From: Oxalobacteraceae bacterium
GTDB taxonomy: Bacteria; Pseudomonadota; Gammaproteobacteria; Burkholderiales; Burkholderiaceae_D
Assembly (NCBI GenBank): GCA_021298975.1
Contig: JAJTGC010000002.1
Location: forward strand, 1-64,000
DNA length: 64,000 bases
Direction of reading: 5' to 3'
The notes beneath the pieces are model-generated. The model saw only the letters and a list, made by a program, of their open reading frames with translations, was not told the origin of the DNA and made no database searches. A program made the position numbers and the translations under genes. Each line of letters starts with the position of its first letter. Positions within the stretch are counted from its first letter, which is position 1. Positions 18,945 to 28,854 of this stretch are shown here, one piece after another.

Positions 18945-20609
18945 ATGTCCAGCAACACCGAAATCCAGTTGACCGAGCAAGGCGCAGCCTTGCCGTCGCC
19001 AAGTCTGTCGCGAGAGCATATTGCGCGCGAGGTGGCGCGTCGCCGCACCTTTGGCATTATTTCTCACCCCGATGCAGGCAAGACCACGCTGACGGAAAAG
19101 TTGCTCTTGTTTTCTGGCGCGATCCAACTGGCCGGCACGGTCAAGGCGCGCAAGAGCGGTCGCCATGCGACATCGGACTGGATGGAAATCGAAAAGCAGC
19201 GTGGTATTTCTGTTGCCAGCTCCGTGATGCAGTTCGAGTATCGCGACCATGTGGTCAATCTTCTTGACACGCCGGGTCACCAGGATTTTTCGGAAGATAC
19301 TTATCGTGTGCTGACAGCAGTGGATTCTGCATTGATGGTGATTGATGCTGCCAAGGGCGTGGAAGCCCAGACCATCAAATTGCTCAATGTCTGCCGTATG
19401 CGTAACACGCCCATCATCACGTTCATGAACAAGATGGATCGCGAAACGCGCGATCCTCTTGAGCTGCTTGATGAACTTGAGTCGGTACTGGAGATTCAGT
19501 GTGCCCCCGTAACCTGGCCCATAGGCATGGGCAAATCATTCCGAGGTGTCTACCACCTGATGCGTGACGAGATCATGCTGTTTGCGGCAGGCAGCGAACG
19601 CGCCGATCAGGAATTCGAAATCATCAAGGGTATCGACAATCCCCGACTGGCCGAAATGTTCCCTCTCGAAATCGAGCAACTGAAAATGGAAGTCGAGCTC
19701 GTACATGGCGCCTCGCATCCCTTCGAGCTTGATGCATTTTTGGCGGGGAAACAGACCCCGGTGTTCTTTGGTTCTGCGATCAACAATTTCGGTGTGCGTG
19801 AAATCCTCAATGCCCTGCTGGATTGGGCGCAGCCACCTCGCGAGCGCGATGCAAGCGTTCGCAGTGTTGCACCTGCCGAGGTGCCTTTTTCGGGTTTTAT
19901 ATTTAAAATTCAAGCCAACATGGATCCTGCGCACCGTGACCGTATCGCGTTTCTGCGCGTGTGTTCCGGGCGTTTCGAGCGCGGCATGAAGGTACGTCAT
20001 CTGCGACTGGAGCGCGATGTGAAATTATCGTCAGTCGTGACCTTCATGGCGTCGAGTCGCGAGCAGGTTGAAGAAGCTTATGCGGGCGACATCATCGGTC
20101 TGCCCAACCACGGCAACATGCAGATTGGCGACAGCTTCTCCGAAGGAGAATTGCTTCAGTTCACAGGTATTCCTTATTTTGCGCCAGATTTTTTTCGCTC
20201 TGTGCGCATTCGTAATCCGCTCAAGATCAAGCAGCTTCACAAAGGTCTGCAGCAACTGGGCGAGGAGGGGGCGGTTCAGGTTTTCAAGCCCGTGACCGGT
20301 GGTGATCTGGTGCTGGGCGCGGTGGGCGTACTGCAGTTCGAAGTGGTCGCTAGCCGGTTGATGAACGAATATGGCGTGGATGCCGTGTTCGAAGGTACTA
20401 GTATCAGCAGTGCCCGCTGGGTCTCGTGTGATGACAAGCGCATGCTCGCTGAGTTTGAAAGATCCTCAGCGGGTGCCAATCTCTCTCACGATGCGGCAGG
20501 TAATTTGGCCTATCTGGCGAGTTCGGGCGTCAATCTCAAGCTCACACAAGAGCGCTGGCCTGGGGTGACCTTTCACTCGACTCGCGAGCATGCGGTGAAA
20601 GTCACCTGA
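18945..20609 (+). CDS. prfC: Peptide chain release factor 3
   Basis: The product has 554 residues, slightly longer than the usual 530 because of about 20 extra residues at the N-terminus before [21 protein letters not shown]. It is a translational GTPase: G1 [18 protein letters not shown]3 [15 protein letters not shown]4 [12 protein letters not shown], and the RF3-specific [13 protein letters not shown] switch region. RF3 uses GTP to recycle RF1 and RF2 from the ribosome after peptide release. It appears monocistronic, with 241 bp after the stop before the next gene. Confidence 0.95.
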   Translation: MSSNTEIQLTEQGAALPSPSLSREHIAREVARRRTFGIISHPDAGKTTLTEKLLLFSGAIQLAGTVKARKSGRHATSDWMEIEKQRGISVASSVMQFEYRDHVVNLLDTPGHQDFSEDTYRVLTAVDSALMVIDAAKGVEAQTIKLLNVCRMRNTPIITFMNKMDRETRDPLELLDELESVLEIQCAPVTWPIGMGKSFRGVYHLMRDEIMLFAAGSERADQEFEIIKGIDNPRLAEMFPLEIEQLKMEVELVHGASHPFELDAFLAGKQTPVFFGSAINNFGVREILNALLDWAQPPRERDASVRSVAPAEVPFSGFIFKIQANMDPAHRDRIAFLRVCSGRFERGMKVRHLRLERDVKLSSVVTFMASSREQVEEAYAGDIIGLPNHGNMQIGDSFSEGELLQFTGIPYFAPDFFRSVRIRNPLKIKQLHKGLQQLGEEGAVQVFKPVTGGDLVLGAVGVLQFEVVASRLMNEYGVDAVFEGTSISSARWVSCDDKRMLAEFERSSAGANLSHDAAGNLAYLASSGVNLKLTQERWPGVTFHSTREHAVKVT

Positions 20610-20850
20610 TCTTCCTGTTGTCGGTGTCGCCGTACTGATTGCCCAGCGTTTGCAGCGGCTGCAGGGCATCGCAGGCGCACACTTGATCTGGCAGCCTGAT
20701 GGACATTTGCGCTGTATCAACTGCGCATTGCTTTGTTGTTTCTATACTAAGCGTGTCTTCGCGGTCTTCTCCGCACCATCTACCTAATCCATTTCCAATG
20801 CGGGCATTCGTCACGCAGGAGGAAACTATCGAATTTGATCGGACACGACT

Positions 20851-21381
20851 ATGCTGACTGTTACCTATTCTATTGTCGCACTAAGAGTGGAGCACAAAAA
20901 AGCTCGCTGGACTTTTTCTTCCATACAGCAGTACATCATGAATGGCATCCGCAATATCAAGGGTGCAAGCAAAATAGATTTTGAAAACATGCTGCATCAG
21001 TTATCTCAGTTTGAACAATATTATTGTGAGCGAAAAATACAAGTGTTTCTGATTCCTGCGCTGCGCAAGCTAACGCACGAGGCAGATCCATTGCTGGATG
21101 AAATCGAATCTTTGGGCGCGCATAGCAACTCACTGCTGAGATCGCTAGGCGAAAGAATTCAGGAAGGGTTGCGTCAGGGCAGGGTGCTCGTGGAGGAAGT
21201 CTGTTCCTCGCTTGAGTTGTGTTGTTCAAATTTTTATCGACGATTGGCGCGAGAGGAAGAGTTGGTTCGGGTCGCGGAGCGACTTATTCCGAGTGATGCC
21301 TGGTTTGGTATTGCAGCGAATTTTCTGTCACACGATGCCAGCCGGTGCACGTCATCCGCAGTGCCGGACGAAGAGGAGTGA
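20851..21381 (+). CDS. Hemerythrin-like four-helix protein lacking most metal ligands
   Basis: The product has 176 residues. The helix pattern and landmarks follow the hemerythrin HHE family: ALRVEHKKARW (helix 1, His15), FEQYYCERKIQVFLIPALRKL (helix 2), EADPLLDEIESLGAHSNSLL (helix 3, His91), and FYRRLAREEELVRVAERLIP (helix 4). The family's HHxxE in helix 2 is replaced by a CERKI sequence, and the helix-4 histidine is a leucine (Leu132). Only His15 and His91 plus acidic residues remain, so a di-iron site is unlikely. The fold assignment is by pattern only. Three cysteines near 118-125 are unusual. No operon partner is visible. The 241-bp gap before it shows a possible -10 (TATACT, 20743-20748). 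Confidence 0.6.
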   Translation: MLTVTYSIVALRVEHKKARWTFSSIQQYIMNGIRNIKGASKIDFENMLHQLSQFEQYYCERKIQVFLIPALRKLTHEADPLLDEIESLGAHSNSLLRSLGERIQEGLRQGRVLVEEVCSSLELCCSNFYRRLAREEELVRVAERLIPSDAWFGIAANFLSHDASRCTSSAVPDEEE

Positions 21382-21420
21382 GTTTTTGCACAGGGTGTTC
21401 TGCAAATGATGAGTCAGGCA

Positions 21421-21456
21421 CCCACCCACCCATTCATTCATCCATCCATCCACCCA
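21421..21456. repeat. Tetranucleotide microsatellite (CCCA / TTCA / TCCA)
   Basis: A run of related 4-bp units, about three CCCA, two to three TTCA and three TCCA, spans 36 bp in the gap before glnA, with no frame around it. Such tracts change copy number by slippage. It lies roughly 390 bp before the glnA promoter and probably has no regulatory role. Confidence 0.7.
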
Positions 21457-21667
21457 AGTCAGGTTTTGCATGCAACTACCAACCATCGTTTTGCGGTGGC
21501 CTCACTCGTTGCGATCACGCGCCATGACTCGTCCGTCCTGGTCGGGTTCTGCCTGAGTTCGCACATCCATGCGCTCCCCGTCCCAATGGCCTCGTACTAG
21601 CCAATAAGTTTCTTGTGGGGTCAACGCGCTCTGGCGGTTGAGTGCCAAGCCGAGAGGCGCATAAAAA

Positions 21668-21713
21668 AGCACCAATAGGGTGCAGTTTTCCTAAAACGCA
21701 CTTTATTGGTGAA
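21668..21713 (+). promoter_or_regulatory. Two NtrC binding sites upstream of glnA
   Basis: AGCACCAATAGGGTGCA (21668-21684) and CGCACTTTATTGGTGAA (21697-21713) resemble the dyad TGCACC-N5-GGTGCA. Their centres are 29 bp apart and lie about 169 and 140 bp before the predicted sigma-54 start, the usual enhancer layout for glnA. Apart from these sites and the microsatellite, I see nothing in the gap 21382-21955. Confidence 0.7.
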
Positions 21714-21818
21714 TCAGCGGCAGCCGCGATTTTTCGGTGAACCCCGTAAAAGCTCGATTCTGTCTGGTAATTTTGATTCGTCATGGGTTTGAACCGAGCC
21801 TTGGCGCCAGCTAGTTTA

Positions 21819-21835
21819 TGGCATGGAATCTGCTA
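21819..21835 (+). promoter_or_regulatory. Sigma-54 promoter of glnA
   Basis: TGGCATGGAATCTGCTA has the GG and GC dinucleotides exactly 12 bp apart, as in the -24/-12 consensus TGGCAC-N5-TTGCA. With NtrC boxes upstream it predicts activation under nitrogen limitation, with transcription starting near 21845. Confidence 0.75.
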
Positions 21836-21955
21836 TCATCGCGGGTCAAGTCTCAGTGGCATTGTCATGCCTCGCACCGCAGGTTCAAGCGGTTTGCGTC
21901 AGGTCAGCCCACAGCTTAATCCCGTTAATCACTTCGCAACTTTTAGGAGATCCGC

Positions 21956-23371
21956 ATGTCAACGTCGGCCGCTGATGTATTGAAAATGGTCAAGGACAAC
22001 GAAGTCAAATTCGTTGATTTCCGTTTTACGGACACGCGTGGCAAAGAGCAGCATGTCACCGTACCCGTGTCCCATTTCGATATGGATAAATTTGAGTCGG
22101 GCCACGCATTCGATGGCTCCTCCATCGCTGGTTGGAAAGGCATTGAAGCCTCGGACATGTTGCTCATGCCCGATCCAGGCACCGCGCGGGTCGATCCGTT
22201 CATGGAAGAAACCACGATGTTCATCCAGTGTGACGTCGTTGAGCCCAGTGATGGCAAAGGCTATGACCGCGATCCTCGTTCAATAGCCAAGCGTGCCGAG
22301 GCCTATCTGAAATCCTCCGGTATTGGTGATACCGCTTACTTTGGCCCCGAGCCGGAATTTTTCATATTTGACAGCGTCCGCTGGAACGTCGACATGTCGG
22401 GTTCCTTCTGCAAGATCGATTCCGAGGAAGCTTCCTGGAGCACCGGCGAGAAAATCGAGGGTGGCAACAGTGGCCATCGTCCCGCCGTCAAGGGCGGTTA
22501 CTTCCCTGTACCGCCGGTGGACAGCTTTCAGGACATGCGCTCTGAAATGTGTCTGATCCTTGAAAGCCTGGGCATTCCGGTCGAAGTGCACCACCACGAA
22601 GTGGCGGGCGCCGGTCAGAATGAAATTGGTACCAAGTTTTCCACGCTGGTGGAGCGCGCCGACTGGACCCAGACCCTGAAATATGTGGTCTGGAACGTTG
22701 CACACAACTATGGCAAAACAGCCACCTTCATGCCCAAGCCCATCGTTGGCGATAACGGTTCCGGCATGCACGTGCACCAGTCGGTCTGGAAAGACGGCAA
22801 GAACCTGTTCGCAGGTGACGGCTATGCGGGGCTCTCTGATTTCGCGCTGTACTATATCGGCGGCATCATCAAGCATGCGCGTGCACTCAATGCGATCACC
22901 AACCCGGGAACCAACTCGTACAAGCGTCTGGTACCGGGTTTCGAAGCCCCGGTGAAACTGGCTTACTCGTCACGTAACCGCTCGGCATCAATTCGTATTC
23001 CACACGTTGCCAATCCTAAGGGTCGTCGCATCGAAACACGCTTCCCGGATCCTTTGGCCAATCCGTACCTGTGCTTTGCCGCATTGCTGATGGCGGGTCT
23101 GGACGGCGTGCAAAATAAAATTCATCCGGGCGAGGCCGCATCGAAAGACCTGTACCACTTGCCACCTGAGGAAGATGCACAGATCCCAACGGTGTGCTCG
23201 TCACTCGATCAGGCGCTCGAGTATCTGGACAAGGATCGCGAATTCCTGACTCGAGGTGGTGTGTTCAGCGACACGATGATTGATGCTTACATCGAACTGA
23301 AGATGCAAGAAGTCACTCGTTTCCGCATGACGACGCACCCAGTCGAGTTCGACATGTACTACTCGATGTAA
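21956..23371 (+). CDS. glnA: Glutamine synthetase, type I
   Basis: The product has 471 residues, typical for the dodecameric bacterial enzyme. It makes glutamine from glutamate, ammonia and ATP. Visible are the GS signature [17 protein letters not shown], metal and glutamate binding in [10 protein letters not shown] and [13 protein letters not shown], the ATP loop [16 protein letters not shown], and [11 protein letters not shown]. The adenylylation site is Tyr400 in [10 protein letters not shown], so activity is probably controlled by GlnE. The ATG follows TTAGGAGATCCGC. Expression is predicted from a sigma-54 promoter with two NtrC boxes, and ntrB and ntrC lie downstream. Confidence 0.97.
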   Translation: MSTSAADVLKMVKDNEVKFVDFRFTDTRGKEQHVTVPVSHFDMDKFESGHAFDGSSIAGWKGIEASDMLLMPDPGTARVDPFMEETTMFIQCDVVEPSDGKGYDRDPRSIAKRAEAYLKSSGIGDTAYFGPEPEFFIFDSVRWNVDMSGSFCKIDSEEASWSTGEKIEGGNSGHRPAVKGGYFPVPPVDSFQDMRSEMCLILESLGIPVEVHHHEVAGAGQNEIGTKFSTLVERADWTQTLKYVVWNVAHNYGKTATFMPKPIVGDNGSGMHVHQSVWKDGKNLFAGDGYAGLSDFALYYIGGIIKHARALNAITNPGTNSYKRLVPGFEAPVKLAYSSRNRSASIRIPHVANPKGRRIETRFPDPLANPYLCFAALLMAGLDGVQNKIHPGEAASKDLYHLPPEEDAQIPTVCSSLDQALEYLDKDREFLTRGGVFSDTMIDAYIELKMQEVTRFRMTTHPVEFDMYYSM

Positions 23372-23394
23372 TCCGGAGCCTGGGTTCGCGAAAC

Positions 23395-23424
23395 AAGAGG
23401 GGCGGCTTCGGTCGCCTCTTTTTT
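23395..23424 (+). terminator. Rho-independent terminator after glnA
   Basis: A G/C-rich stem with a TTCG tetraloop (AAGAGGGGCGGC TTCG GTCGCCTCTT, with one bulged G on the left arm) is followed by T. It separates glnA from the DUF4124-like gene and ntrB, at least partly. Confidence 0.8.
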
Positions 23425-23528
23425 GGGAAAAATGTTGTTTTTATGATAAAAAAATTGGGCGACTTTCTGGTATAAAAACAAGGCCCTGCTGCTCAAGCTT
23501 GTTTTAATCATCCCTTGGTTACTTGCCA

Positions 23529-23999
23529 ATGAAAAGTCGCCTACTTGCCTGCCTTAGTCTCTGGGTCCTTGCTGCGCCGGTCATTGCGCAAGGCGTCTTT
23601 GTCTGTGTACAAGCCAATGGAACGCGCGAGTACCGCAACAATGGCGATATGCGCGGCTGTCGAAAGCTTGATCTGGAGGCGATCTCGACCATTCCTGCAC
23701 CCCCCGCGAATCAGCAGGCCAAGGCTGCAGCGCTCGATCCCTCCTTCCCGCGTATTGACAGCCAGATTCAGAAACGTCGCGACCAGGATCGTTTCCAAAT
23801 CCTGATGGAGGAAGTACGAACCGAGGAGTCCCGGCTCGCCGAGCTCCGCCGTGACTATCAGAATGGCGAGCCCGAGCGTCTGGGCAGTGAGCGCAACTAT
23901 GCGAAATATCAGGAGCGCGTCGCGCAGATGAAAGACGACATACAGCGAACCGAAAAAAATATCGAAGCGCTGAAAAGAGAGATAGGTAATTTAAAATAG
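23529..23999 (+). CDS. DUF4124-like secreted protein with coiled coil
   Basis: The product has 156 residues from the ATG at 23529. It has a Sec signal peptide (MKSRLLACLSLWVLAAPVIAQG, cut after AQ). VFVCVQANGTREYRNN is the short beta motif of DUF4124 (a cofactor-free domain of unknown role), followed by a CRKL. Residues about 85-155 are a charged coiled coil, e.g. EESRLAELRRDYQNGEPERLG and MKDDIQRTEKNIEALKRE. Its place between glnA and ntrB recalls many betaproteobacterial genomes, but nothing in the protein suggests a role in nitrogen control. It ends 60 bp before the ntrB start. Confidence 0.75.
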   Translation: MKSRLLACLSLWVLAAPVIAQGVFVCVQANGTREYRNNGDMRGCRKLDLEAISTIPAPPANQQAKAAALDPSFPRIDSQIQKRRDQDRFQILMEEVRTEESRLAELRRDYQNGEPERLGSERNYAKYQERVAQMKDDIQRTEKNIEALKREIGNLK

Positions 24000-24059
24000 T
24001 TCGCTTGCACAGCCGTGCCATTCGGGTCGCTCTGCGGCCTTTTTCTTTTTCAGGACCGA

Positions 24060-25133
24060 GTGAATATCTTATCGACATCGTTGGGAGGGCTGGATCTGCT
24101 GGCCTCCGCTGTGATCATTCTGGAAAGGCAGGGGCGCATCGCGTATGCAAACGCCGCCGCAGAGACCTTGCTGGAGAGCTCATTCAAGGTGCTGCACCAG
24201 CAGCGCTTGTCCGACCTTTTCATGAATGGTGACAAAATCGCCCGTATCTTCGAGCAGGCCAAGAGCCGCCAGTTTGATGAAAAGCGCGAGGATATCCTTC
24301 TCGAGCGGGTGGCGCGGTTGCCGCTCCATGTGAACATGATCGTGACCACCATCGACGATCCGGAGAATCCGGTACTCATCGAGCTGCGCGCCAATGTGCA
24401 GCAGCTCAAGCTGGACCGCGAAGAGCGCCTGCTGGATCAGACCCAGGCCAACAAGGAGCTGATTCGTAATCTCGCCCATGAGATCAAAAATCCGCTGGGC
24501 GGTATTCGTGGCGCAGCCCAGCTGCTGGAGCTTGAGCTGCCGCAGCATGATCTCAAGGACTTGCGTGAGTACACGCAGGTCATCATCAAAGAGTCTGATC
24601 GTTTGCAGACGCTGGTTGACCGGCTGCTGGCGCCACATCGACGTCCTCAAATCGTTGGTGATGTGAATATTCACGAAGTCTTCGAGCGGGTACGCAGCTT
24701 GATCATGGCAGAGTTCCCGCAAGGTCTTTCCATACAACGTGATTACGATCTCTCTTTGCCAGACTTCCGCGGTGACAAGGAGCAGCTGATTCAGGCTGTG
24801 CTGAATATTGCTCACAACGCAGCACAGGCGCTGGCACCTCGAATTGCGCAAGGCGATGCGGCGCTGGTCTTCCGCACGCGTGTTGCACGTTCGATCACCC
24901 TCGCAAAGGTCCGTTATCGGCTGGCACTAGATTTGCATATCATCGACAACGGCCCGGGTATACCGGCTGAGTTGAAGGACAGAATTTTCTTTCCACTGGT
25001 CTCCGGCAGAGATGGCGGCAGCGGATTGGGGCTGACACTGGCACAAACCTTCATTCAGCAGCACCTGGGCGTGATTGAGTGTGAAAGCCGGCCGGGTTGT
25101 ACCGACTTCCGTATCCTGATTGCGCTGCCCTGA
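24060..25133 (+). CDS. ntrB: Nitrogen regulation sensor histidine kinase NtrB
   Basis: The product has 357 residues with a GTG start at 24060 preceded by TTCAGGACCGA; an upstream frame to 24015 adds residues without family support. It is cytosolic: a PAS domain (LDLLASAVIILERQGRIAYANAAAE) is followed by the phosphoacceptor His140 in NLAHEIKNPLGGIRGAAQLLE. The ATPase part has the N box NIAHNAAQAL, G1 IDNGPGIP and G2 GGSGLGLTLAQ. NtrB phosphorylates NtrC when glutamine is low and, bound to PII, removes the phosphate when nitrogen is ample. ntrC follows after 124 bp. Confidence 0.95.
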   Translation: MNILSTSLGGLDLLASAVIILERQGRIAYANAAAETLLESSFKVLHQQRLSDLFMNGDKIARIFEQAKSRQFDEKREDILLERVARLPLHVNMIVTTIDDPENPVLIELRANVQQLKLDREERLLDQTQANKELIRNLAHEIKNPLGGIRGAAQLLELELPQHDLKDLREYTQVIIKESDRLQTLVDRLLAPHRRPQIVGDVNIHEVFERVRSLIMAEFPQGLSIQRDYDLSLPDFRGDKEQLIQAVLNIAHNAAQALAPRIAQGDAALVFRTRVARSITLAKVRYRLALDLHIIDNGPGIPAELKDRIFFPLVSGRDGGSGLGLTLAQTFIQQHLGVIECESRPGCTDFRILIALP

Positions 25134-25187
25134 TCTTGGGCAGTGCCGGAGGGTGGTAAGCATAGTGAAGCCGGCTTCGCCATAATG

Positions 25188-25202
25188 GCACCAATTTGGT
25201 GC
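25188..25202 (+). promoter_or_regulatory. Palindromic NtrC box between ntrB and ntrC
   Basis: GCACCAATTTGGTGC is a perfect 15-bp palindrome and matches the core of the NtrC dyad better than either site at glnA. It lies 55 bp before the ntrC start codon, where bound NtrC would repress or tune its own transcription. Confidence 0.6.
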
Positions 25203-25257
25203 TTACCGTCGACTGGGCATGCACCAGCGGCAGCGTGATGAGGCTCAGGCAAGATAC

Positions 25258-26760
25258 ATGAAACCAATCTGGATAGTTGACGACGACGAATCAATTCGCT
25301 GGGTGCTGGAGAAAGCACTGGCACGCGAAAATCTGGCAACGCGCAGTTTTTCGAATGTCCGTGATGCGTTGGCAGCGCTGGAATCGGGAACGCCTCAGGT
25401 ACTTGTCTCGGATATTCGCATGCCCGGCCAGTCAGGTCTGGAACTGTTGCAGATCGTCAGGGCGCGCTATCCCGGTTTGCCCGTGATCGTCATGACCGCC
25501 TTTTCCGATCTCGATTCGGCAGTCGCCGCATTTCAGGGCGGTGCGTTCGAATATCTTGCCAAGCCATTTGATCTCGATAAAGCAGTGGAGCTCATTCGTC
25601 GCGCACTCGAAGAGAGCTTGCGCGAATCCGGTGATGAGCAGACCGAGACTGAGACACCCGAGATCTTGGGTCAGGCAGCTGCCATGCAGGATGTGTTCCG
25701 TGCAATCGGACGACTGTCCCAATCCAATGTCACGGTATTGATCACCGGGGAGTCCGGCACGGGCAAAGAGCTCGTGGCTCGCGCGCTGCACAAACACAGC
25801 CCCAGAGCAGCCCAGCCTTTTATTGCACTCAACACCGCAGCCATACCCAAAGATTTGCTTGAATCCGAATTATTCGGTCACGAGCGCGGCGCATTCACTG
25901 GCGCGCAAGCTACGCGGCGCGGACGATTCGAGCAAGCCGAAGGCGGCACGCTCTTTCTTGATGAGATTGGCGACATGCCGTTTGATCTCCAGACACGCTT
26001 GTTGCGGGTTCTGTCAGACGGGCATTTCTATCGGGTCGGTGGCCATCAATCGCTCAAGGCCAATGTGCGCGTGATCGCTGCCACCCATCAGAATCTTGAG
26101 CAGCGTGTGCGCGAAGGTTTGTTTCGCGAAGACTTGTATCACCGCCTCAACGTTATCCGTCTGCGATTGCCATCCTTGCGCGAGCGACGCGATGACATAC
26201 CTCTGCTGGTGCGACACTTCCTTGCACAAAGTGCACGCCAGCTGGGCGTGGATGCCAAGCGCTTGTCCGACCCGGCGATGCATTTTCTGGCATCCCTGGA
26301 TCTGCCAGGGAATGTGCGTCAGCTCGAAAATCTGTGCAATTGGATCACCGTCATGGCGCCGGGCCAGACCGTCGAAATCAAAGATTTGCCGGCGGAGCTG
26401 ACCGGTGGCACGGGGGCGACGCTGTCTCTAACGAGTGCATCGCATCAGCCGTCTGCCGGGCCAATGGAGCCAATGACAGTCGACATCAGTCCTGTTGCTG
26501 CGCCGGCTTCGGTGGGCACCCCGGATGAACGCAGCAGCTGGATCATCATGCTGGAAACCGAAGCCGCAAAAATGCTGTCGGCCGGCAGGCCGGAAGTCAT
26601 GGATGCGCTCGGTCGACAATTCGAATCTGCACTCATCAAAACGGCGCTCCGGCATACCCACGGACGCAAGAACGATGCCGCAATACGGCTGGGGATTGGT
26701 CGCAACACCATCACACGCAAGATTCAGGAATTGGGTATTGAGGGTGGCCGGGACGACTGA
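25258..26760 (+). CDS. ntrC: Nitrogen regulation response regulator NtrC
   Basis: The product has 500 residues from the ATG at 25258; an earlier frame start at 25219 is less likely. A receiver domain ([12 protein letters not shown], phosphoacceptor Asp52 in [11 protein letters not shown], Lys in YLAKPFD) is followed by an AAA+ domain with Walker A GESGTGKE, the sigma-54 contact loop GAFTGA and Walker [13 protein letters not shown]. The C-terminus is a Fis-type HTH ([23 protein letters not shown]). Phosphorylated by NtrB, it activates sigma-54 promoters such as that of glnA. A palindromic box in front suggests autoregulation. Confidence 0.96.
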   Translation: MKPIWIVDDDESIRWVLEKALARENLATRSFSNVRDALAALESGTPQVLVSDIRMPGQSGLELLQIVRARYPGLPVIVMTAFSDLDSAVAAFQGGAFEYLAKPFDLDKAVELIRRALEESLRESGDEQTETETPEILGQAAAMQDVFRAIGRLSQSNVTVLITGESGTGKELVARALHKHSPRAAQPFIALNTAAIPKDLLESELFGHERGAFTGAQATRRGRFEQAEGGTLFLDEIGDMPFDLQTRLLRVLSDGHFYRVGGHQSLKANVRVIAATHQNLEQRVREGLFREDLYHRLNVIRLRLPSLRERRDDIPLLVRHFLAQSARQLGVDAKRLSDPAMHFLASLDLPGNVRQLENLCNWITVMAPGQTVEIKDLPAELTGGTGATLSLTSASHQPSAGPMEPMTVDISPVAAPASVGTPDERSSWIIMLETEAAKMLSAGRPEVMDALGRQFESALIKTALRHTHGRKNDAAIRLGIGRNTITRKIQELGIEGGRDD

Positions 26761-26781
26761 TTCATCACCACTTGAAACCCC

Positions 26782-26979
26782 TCATCCACGCACGATGCGC
26801 AGGGGTGGTTTGGGTGCATCAACCGGCGCTTTGTCTGCGCGTCGCTTTTCGCTGGGCGGCGTCCAGCCGTGACGTTTCCACAAAGATTGAACATCCGATC
26901 CGGGTGTCCATTGATGATGGCCGGCGCGCTTGCCGGCAGCCGGCAGCACGAAATTTTCTTCGGGCCGTTTTTGTTCCAT
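26782..26979 (-). CDS. Small basic hypothetical protein
   Basis: The product has 65 residues. The ATG at 26979 has GGAGA eight bases upstream, which is the main reason to call it a gene. The protein is basic and rich in proline and charged residues (MEQKRPEENFVLPAAGKRAG, then HHQWTPGSDVQSLWKRHGWTPP), with two tryptophan-centred motifs QWTPGSD and LWKRHGWTPP. No signal or membrane segment is seen. It converges with ntrC, 21 bp away. I do not recognise the family. Confidence 0.5.
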   Translation of the reverse strand: MEQKRPEENFVLPAAGKRAGHHQWTPGSDVQSLWKRHGWTPPSEKRRADKAPVDAPKPPLRIVRG

Positions 26980-27078
26980 GAGATTTTCTCCAGCCAGATC
27001 AGACACAATTCGACCTTCTAAAAATCGTCAGTTGCGAAAAAAACTTGAGCGGATTGCTGTGAATATTTTGAGTGTATT

Positions 27079-28692
27079 TCACAGGGGCTGACTGGATTTG
27101 ACGCGGCGCCACAGGGTCGTGCGGCTGATGCCAAGATAGGCCGCTGCCTCAGCCCGATTGCCACCAAAGCGGGCCAGCACGGTCTCGATGTCCGCCGGAG
27201 GCTGGGACGTCTCGAGAGGCACTGACGATAACGGAGCCGCCTGTATTTCTGGCGCAAGTTGGGTCAGAAAAACCGGCGTCAGCGCCTGTAATGGCTCAGC
27301 CGACAGAAACAACGCGACACGCTGCATCAGATTGCGCACCTCGCGTACATTGCCCGGCCAGTGATAAGCCTGCAGCACAGAGGCGCAGGCTTGCAACTCT
27401 GCGCGCAGATTGGCACCCGGACGCACGCCCATCTCTGCCAGTGCATTTTTCAAGCACCAGGCGGCCAGCTCGATCACATCATCCTGACGCTCGCGCAGCG
27501 GCGGTATCGCAATTCGCAACACGCCCAAGCGGTAAAAAAGATCTGCTCGAAATTCACCCCTGACGACACGCTGTTCCAGATCGCAATGGGTCGCACTAAT
27601 GATGCGCACATCCACCGGAACAGGGCGAGTGCCACCGACGCGGACTATTTCTTTCTCTTCCAGAACGCGCAGTAATCGTGTCTGCAGTGCCAGAGGCATT
27701 TCACCGATCTCGTCAAGAAACAAGGTTCCCCGATGCGCTGCTTCAAACAAGCCGGCATGGCCACCGCGACGTGATCCGGTGAAAGCACCTTCCTCGTAGC
27801 CGAACAGTTCGGATTCGAGCAATGACTCCGCAATTGCACCGCAATTCACCGCAACAAAAGGACGAGCACCTGCCTGGCCACGCGGACTCTCGCGGTGAAT
27901 TGCCTGCGCGACGAGTTCCTTGCCGGTGCCAGTTTCGCCCTCGATGAGCACCGTCGCCGGCGAGCGGCTGTAGAGCGACACGGTGCGACGCAAGTCCTGC
28001 ATGCTCTCGGAGCCACCGCGCAGATCCGGCAGGCTATGTCTGGCCTGAAGATTGCCGGCCACCGGGTAGGGTCTGCTGCGCGGTGCTTCAAGTTGCGTAG
28101 CACGTGCAATATCGAACGCATCCTCAAAAGCCTGTCGTATCGATGCAGCAGAGTAGACAAAGACGCCAGACAGTCCCGCTTCTTCCGCCAGATCCGTGAT
28201 CAGGCCAGCACCGACAATCGCCTGGATGCCTGCGGATTTCATCTCGCTCACCTGGGCGCGTGCATCCTCGACCGTCACGTAGGTGCGCTGCACGATTGGC
28301 AGGCCGAAGGTTTGCTGAAACTCCTCGAGCTCAGGCAGCGGCGCCTGATAGTTGATCAGGCCAATATGGGGTGTGATCTTGCGCGCTCTCGCGAGCGCCT
28401 GCATCACATCAAAACCCGTGGCCTTGGCGATCACCACGGGCAATGCCAGTCGGCTCTTCAGGTAAGCGGCGTTGGATCCCGCGGAAATCACCGCATCACA
28501 CCGCTCGGTTTGCAGGCGCTCGCGGATGTGGGCCACAGCCTCCTCAAACCCCAGTTGTATGGGTTCAATGGTCGCCCGGTCGTCATACTCCAGGGTGATG
28601 TCGCGGAAGAGATCGAACAGCCGGGAGATGGATACCGTCCAAAAGACAGGCCGGGCAGCGGGATCACGTGGGTAGGGTGAGGGGCGAACCAT
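27079..28692 (-). CDS. prpR: Propionate catabolism activator PrpR (sigma-54 dependent)
   Basis: The product has 537 residues. The N-terminal 190 residues match the PrpR_N sensor domain, thought to bind 2-methylcitrate ([51 protein letters not shown]). The AAA+ domain has Walker A GETGTGKE, loop [10 protein letters not shown] (the GAFTGS variant of the sigma-54 contact loop) and [13 protein letters not shown] Fis-type HTH closes it ([20 protein letters not shown]). It diverges from prpB, whose promoter has a sigma-54 element. One TGTTTCA motif touches its own start codon, which suggests autorepression. Confidence 0.95.
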   Translation of the reverse strand: MVRPSPYPRDPAARPVFWTVSISRLFDLFRDITLEYDDRATIEPIQLGFEEAVAHIRERLQTERCDAVISAGSNAAYLKSRLALPVVIAKATGFDVMQALARARKITPHIGLINYQAPLPELEEFQQTFGLPIVQRTYVTVEDARAQVSEMKSAGIQAIVGAGLITDLAEEAGLSGVFVYSAASIRQAFEDAFDIARATQLEAPRSRPYPVAGNLQARHSLPDLRGGSESMQDLRRTVSLYSRSPATVLIEGETGTGKELVAQAIHRESPRGQAGARPFVAVNCGAIAESLLESELFGYEEGAFTGSRRGGHAGLFEAAHRGTLFLDEIGEMPLALQTRLLRVLEEKEIVRVGGTRPVPVDVRIISATHCDLEQRVVRGEFRADLFYRLGVLRIAIPPLRERQDDVIELAAWCLKNALAEMGVRPGANLRAELQACASVLQAYHWPGNVREVRNLMQRVALFLSAEPLQALTPVFLTQLAPEIQAAPLSSVPLETSQPPADIETVLARFGGNRAEAAAYLGISRTTLWRRVKSSQPL

Positions 28693-28748
28693 GTTTCAAA
28701 TGTTTCAATGTTTCATAAAGATCGCGTATTGAAACATAAAATGAAACA
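28692..28748. promoter_or_regulatory. Cluster of TGTTTCA / TGAAACA motifs (probable PrpR sites)
   Basis: TGTTTCA occurs at 28692, 28701 and 28709, and its inverse TGAAACA at 28730 and 28742, within 57 bp. The two arms can form dyads such as 28709-28715 with 28730-28736 (14-bp spacer). The position is about 110-170 bp before the prpB sigma-54 promoter, as expected for an enhancer, and it overlaps the prpR start. The binding protein is inferred to be PrpR. Confidence 0.65.
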
Positions 28749-28854
28749 TCACGTCAAAGTGATCGTCGCTGATCCGGTGAGGCGAGGCCTGCAGAGCACT
28801 GTTTTCAAAGAGGATTTTGACCAGAGACAACTGCGCTCGGAGCGGGTCTGCCCG

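Noticed and set aside
27895-28680. Open frame of 261 codons on the plus strand
   Set aside because: It is antisense to prpR, whose sensor and AAA+ domains are complete. It has no ribosome site and no domain pattern.
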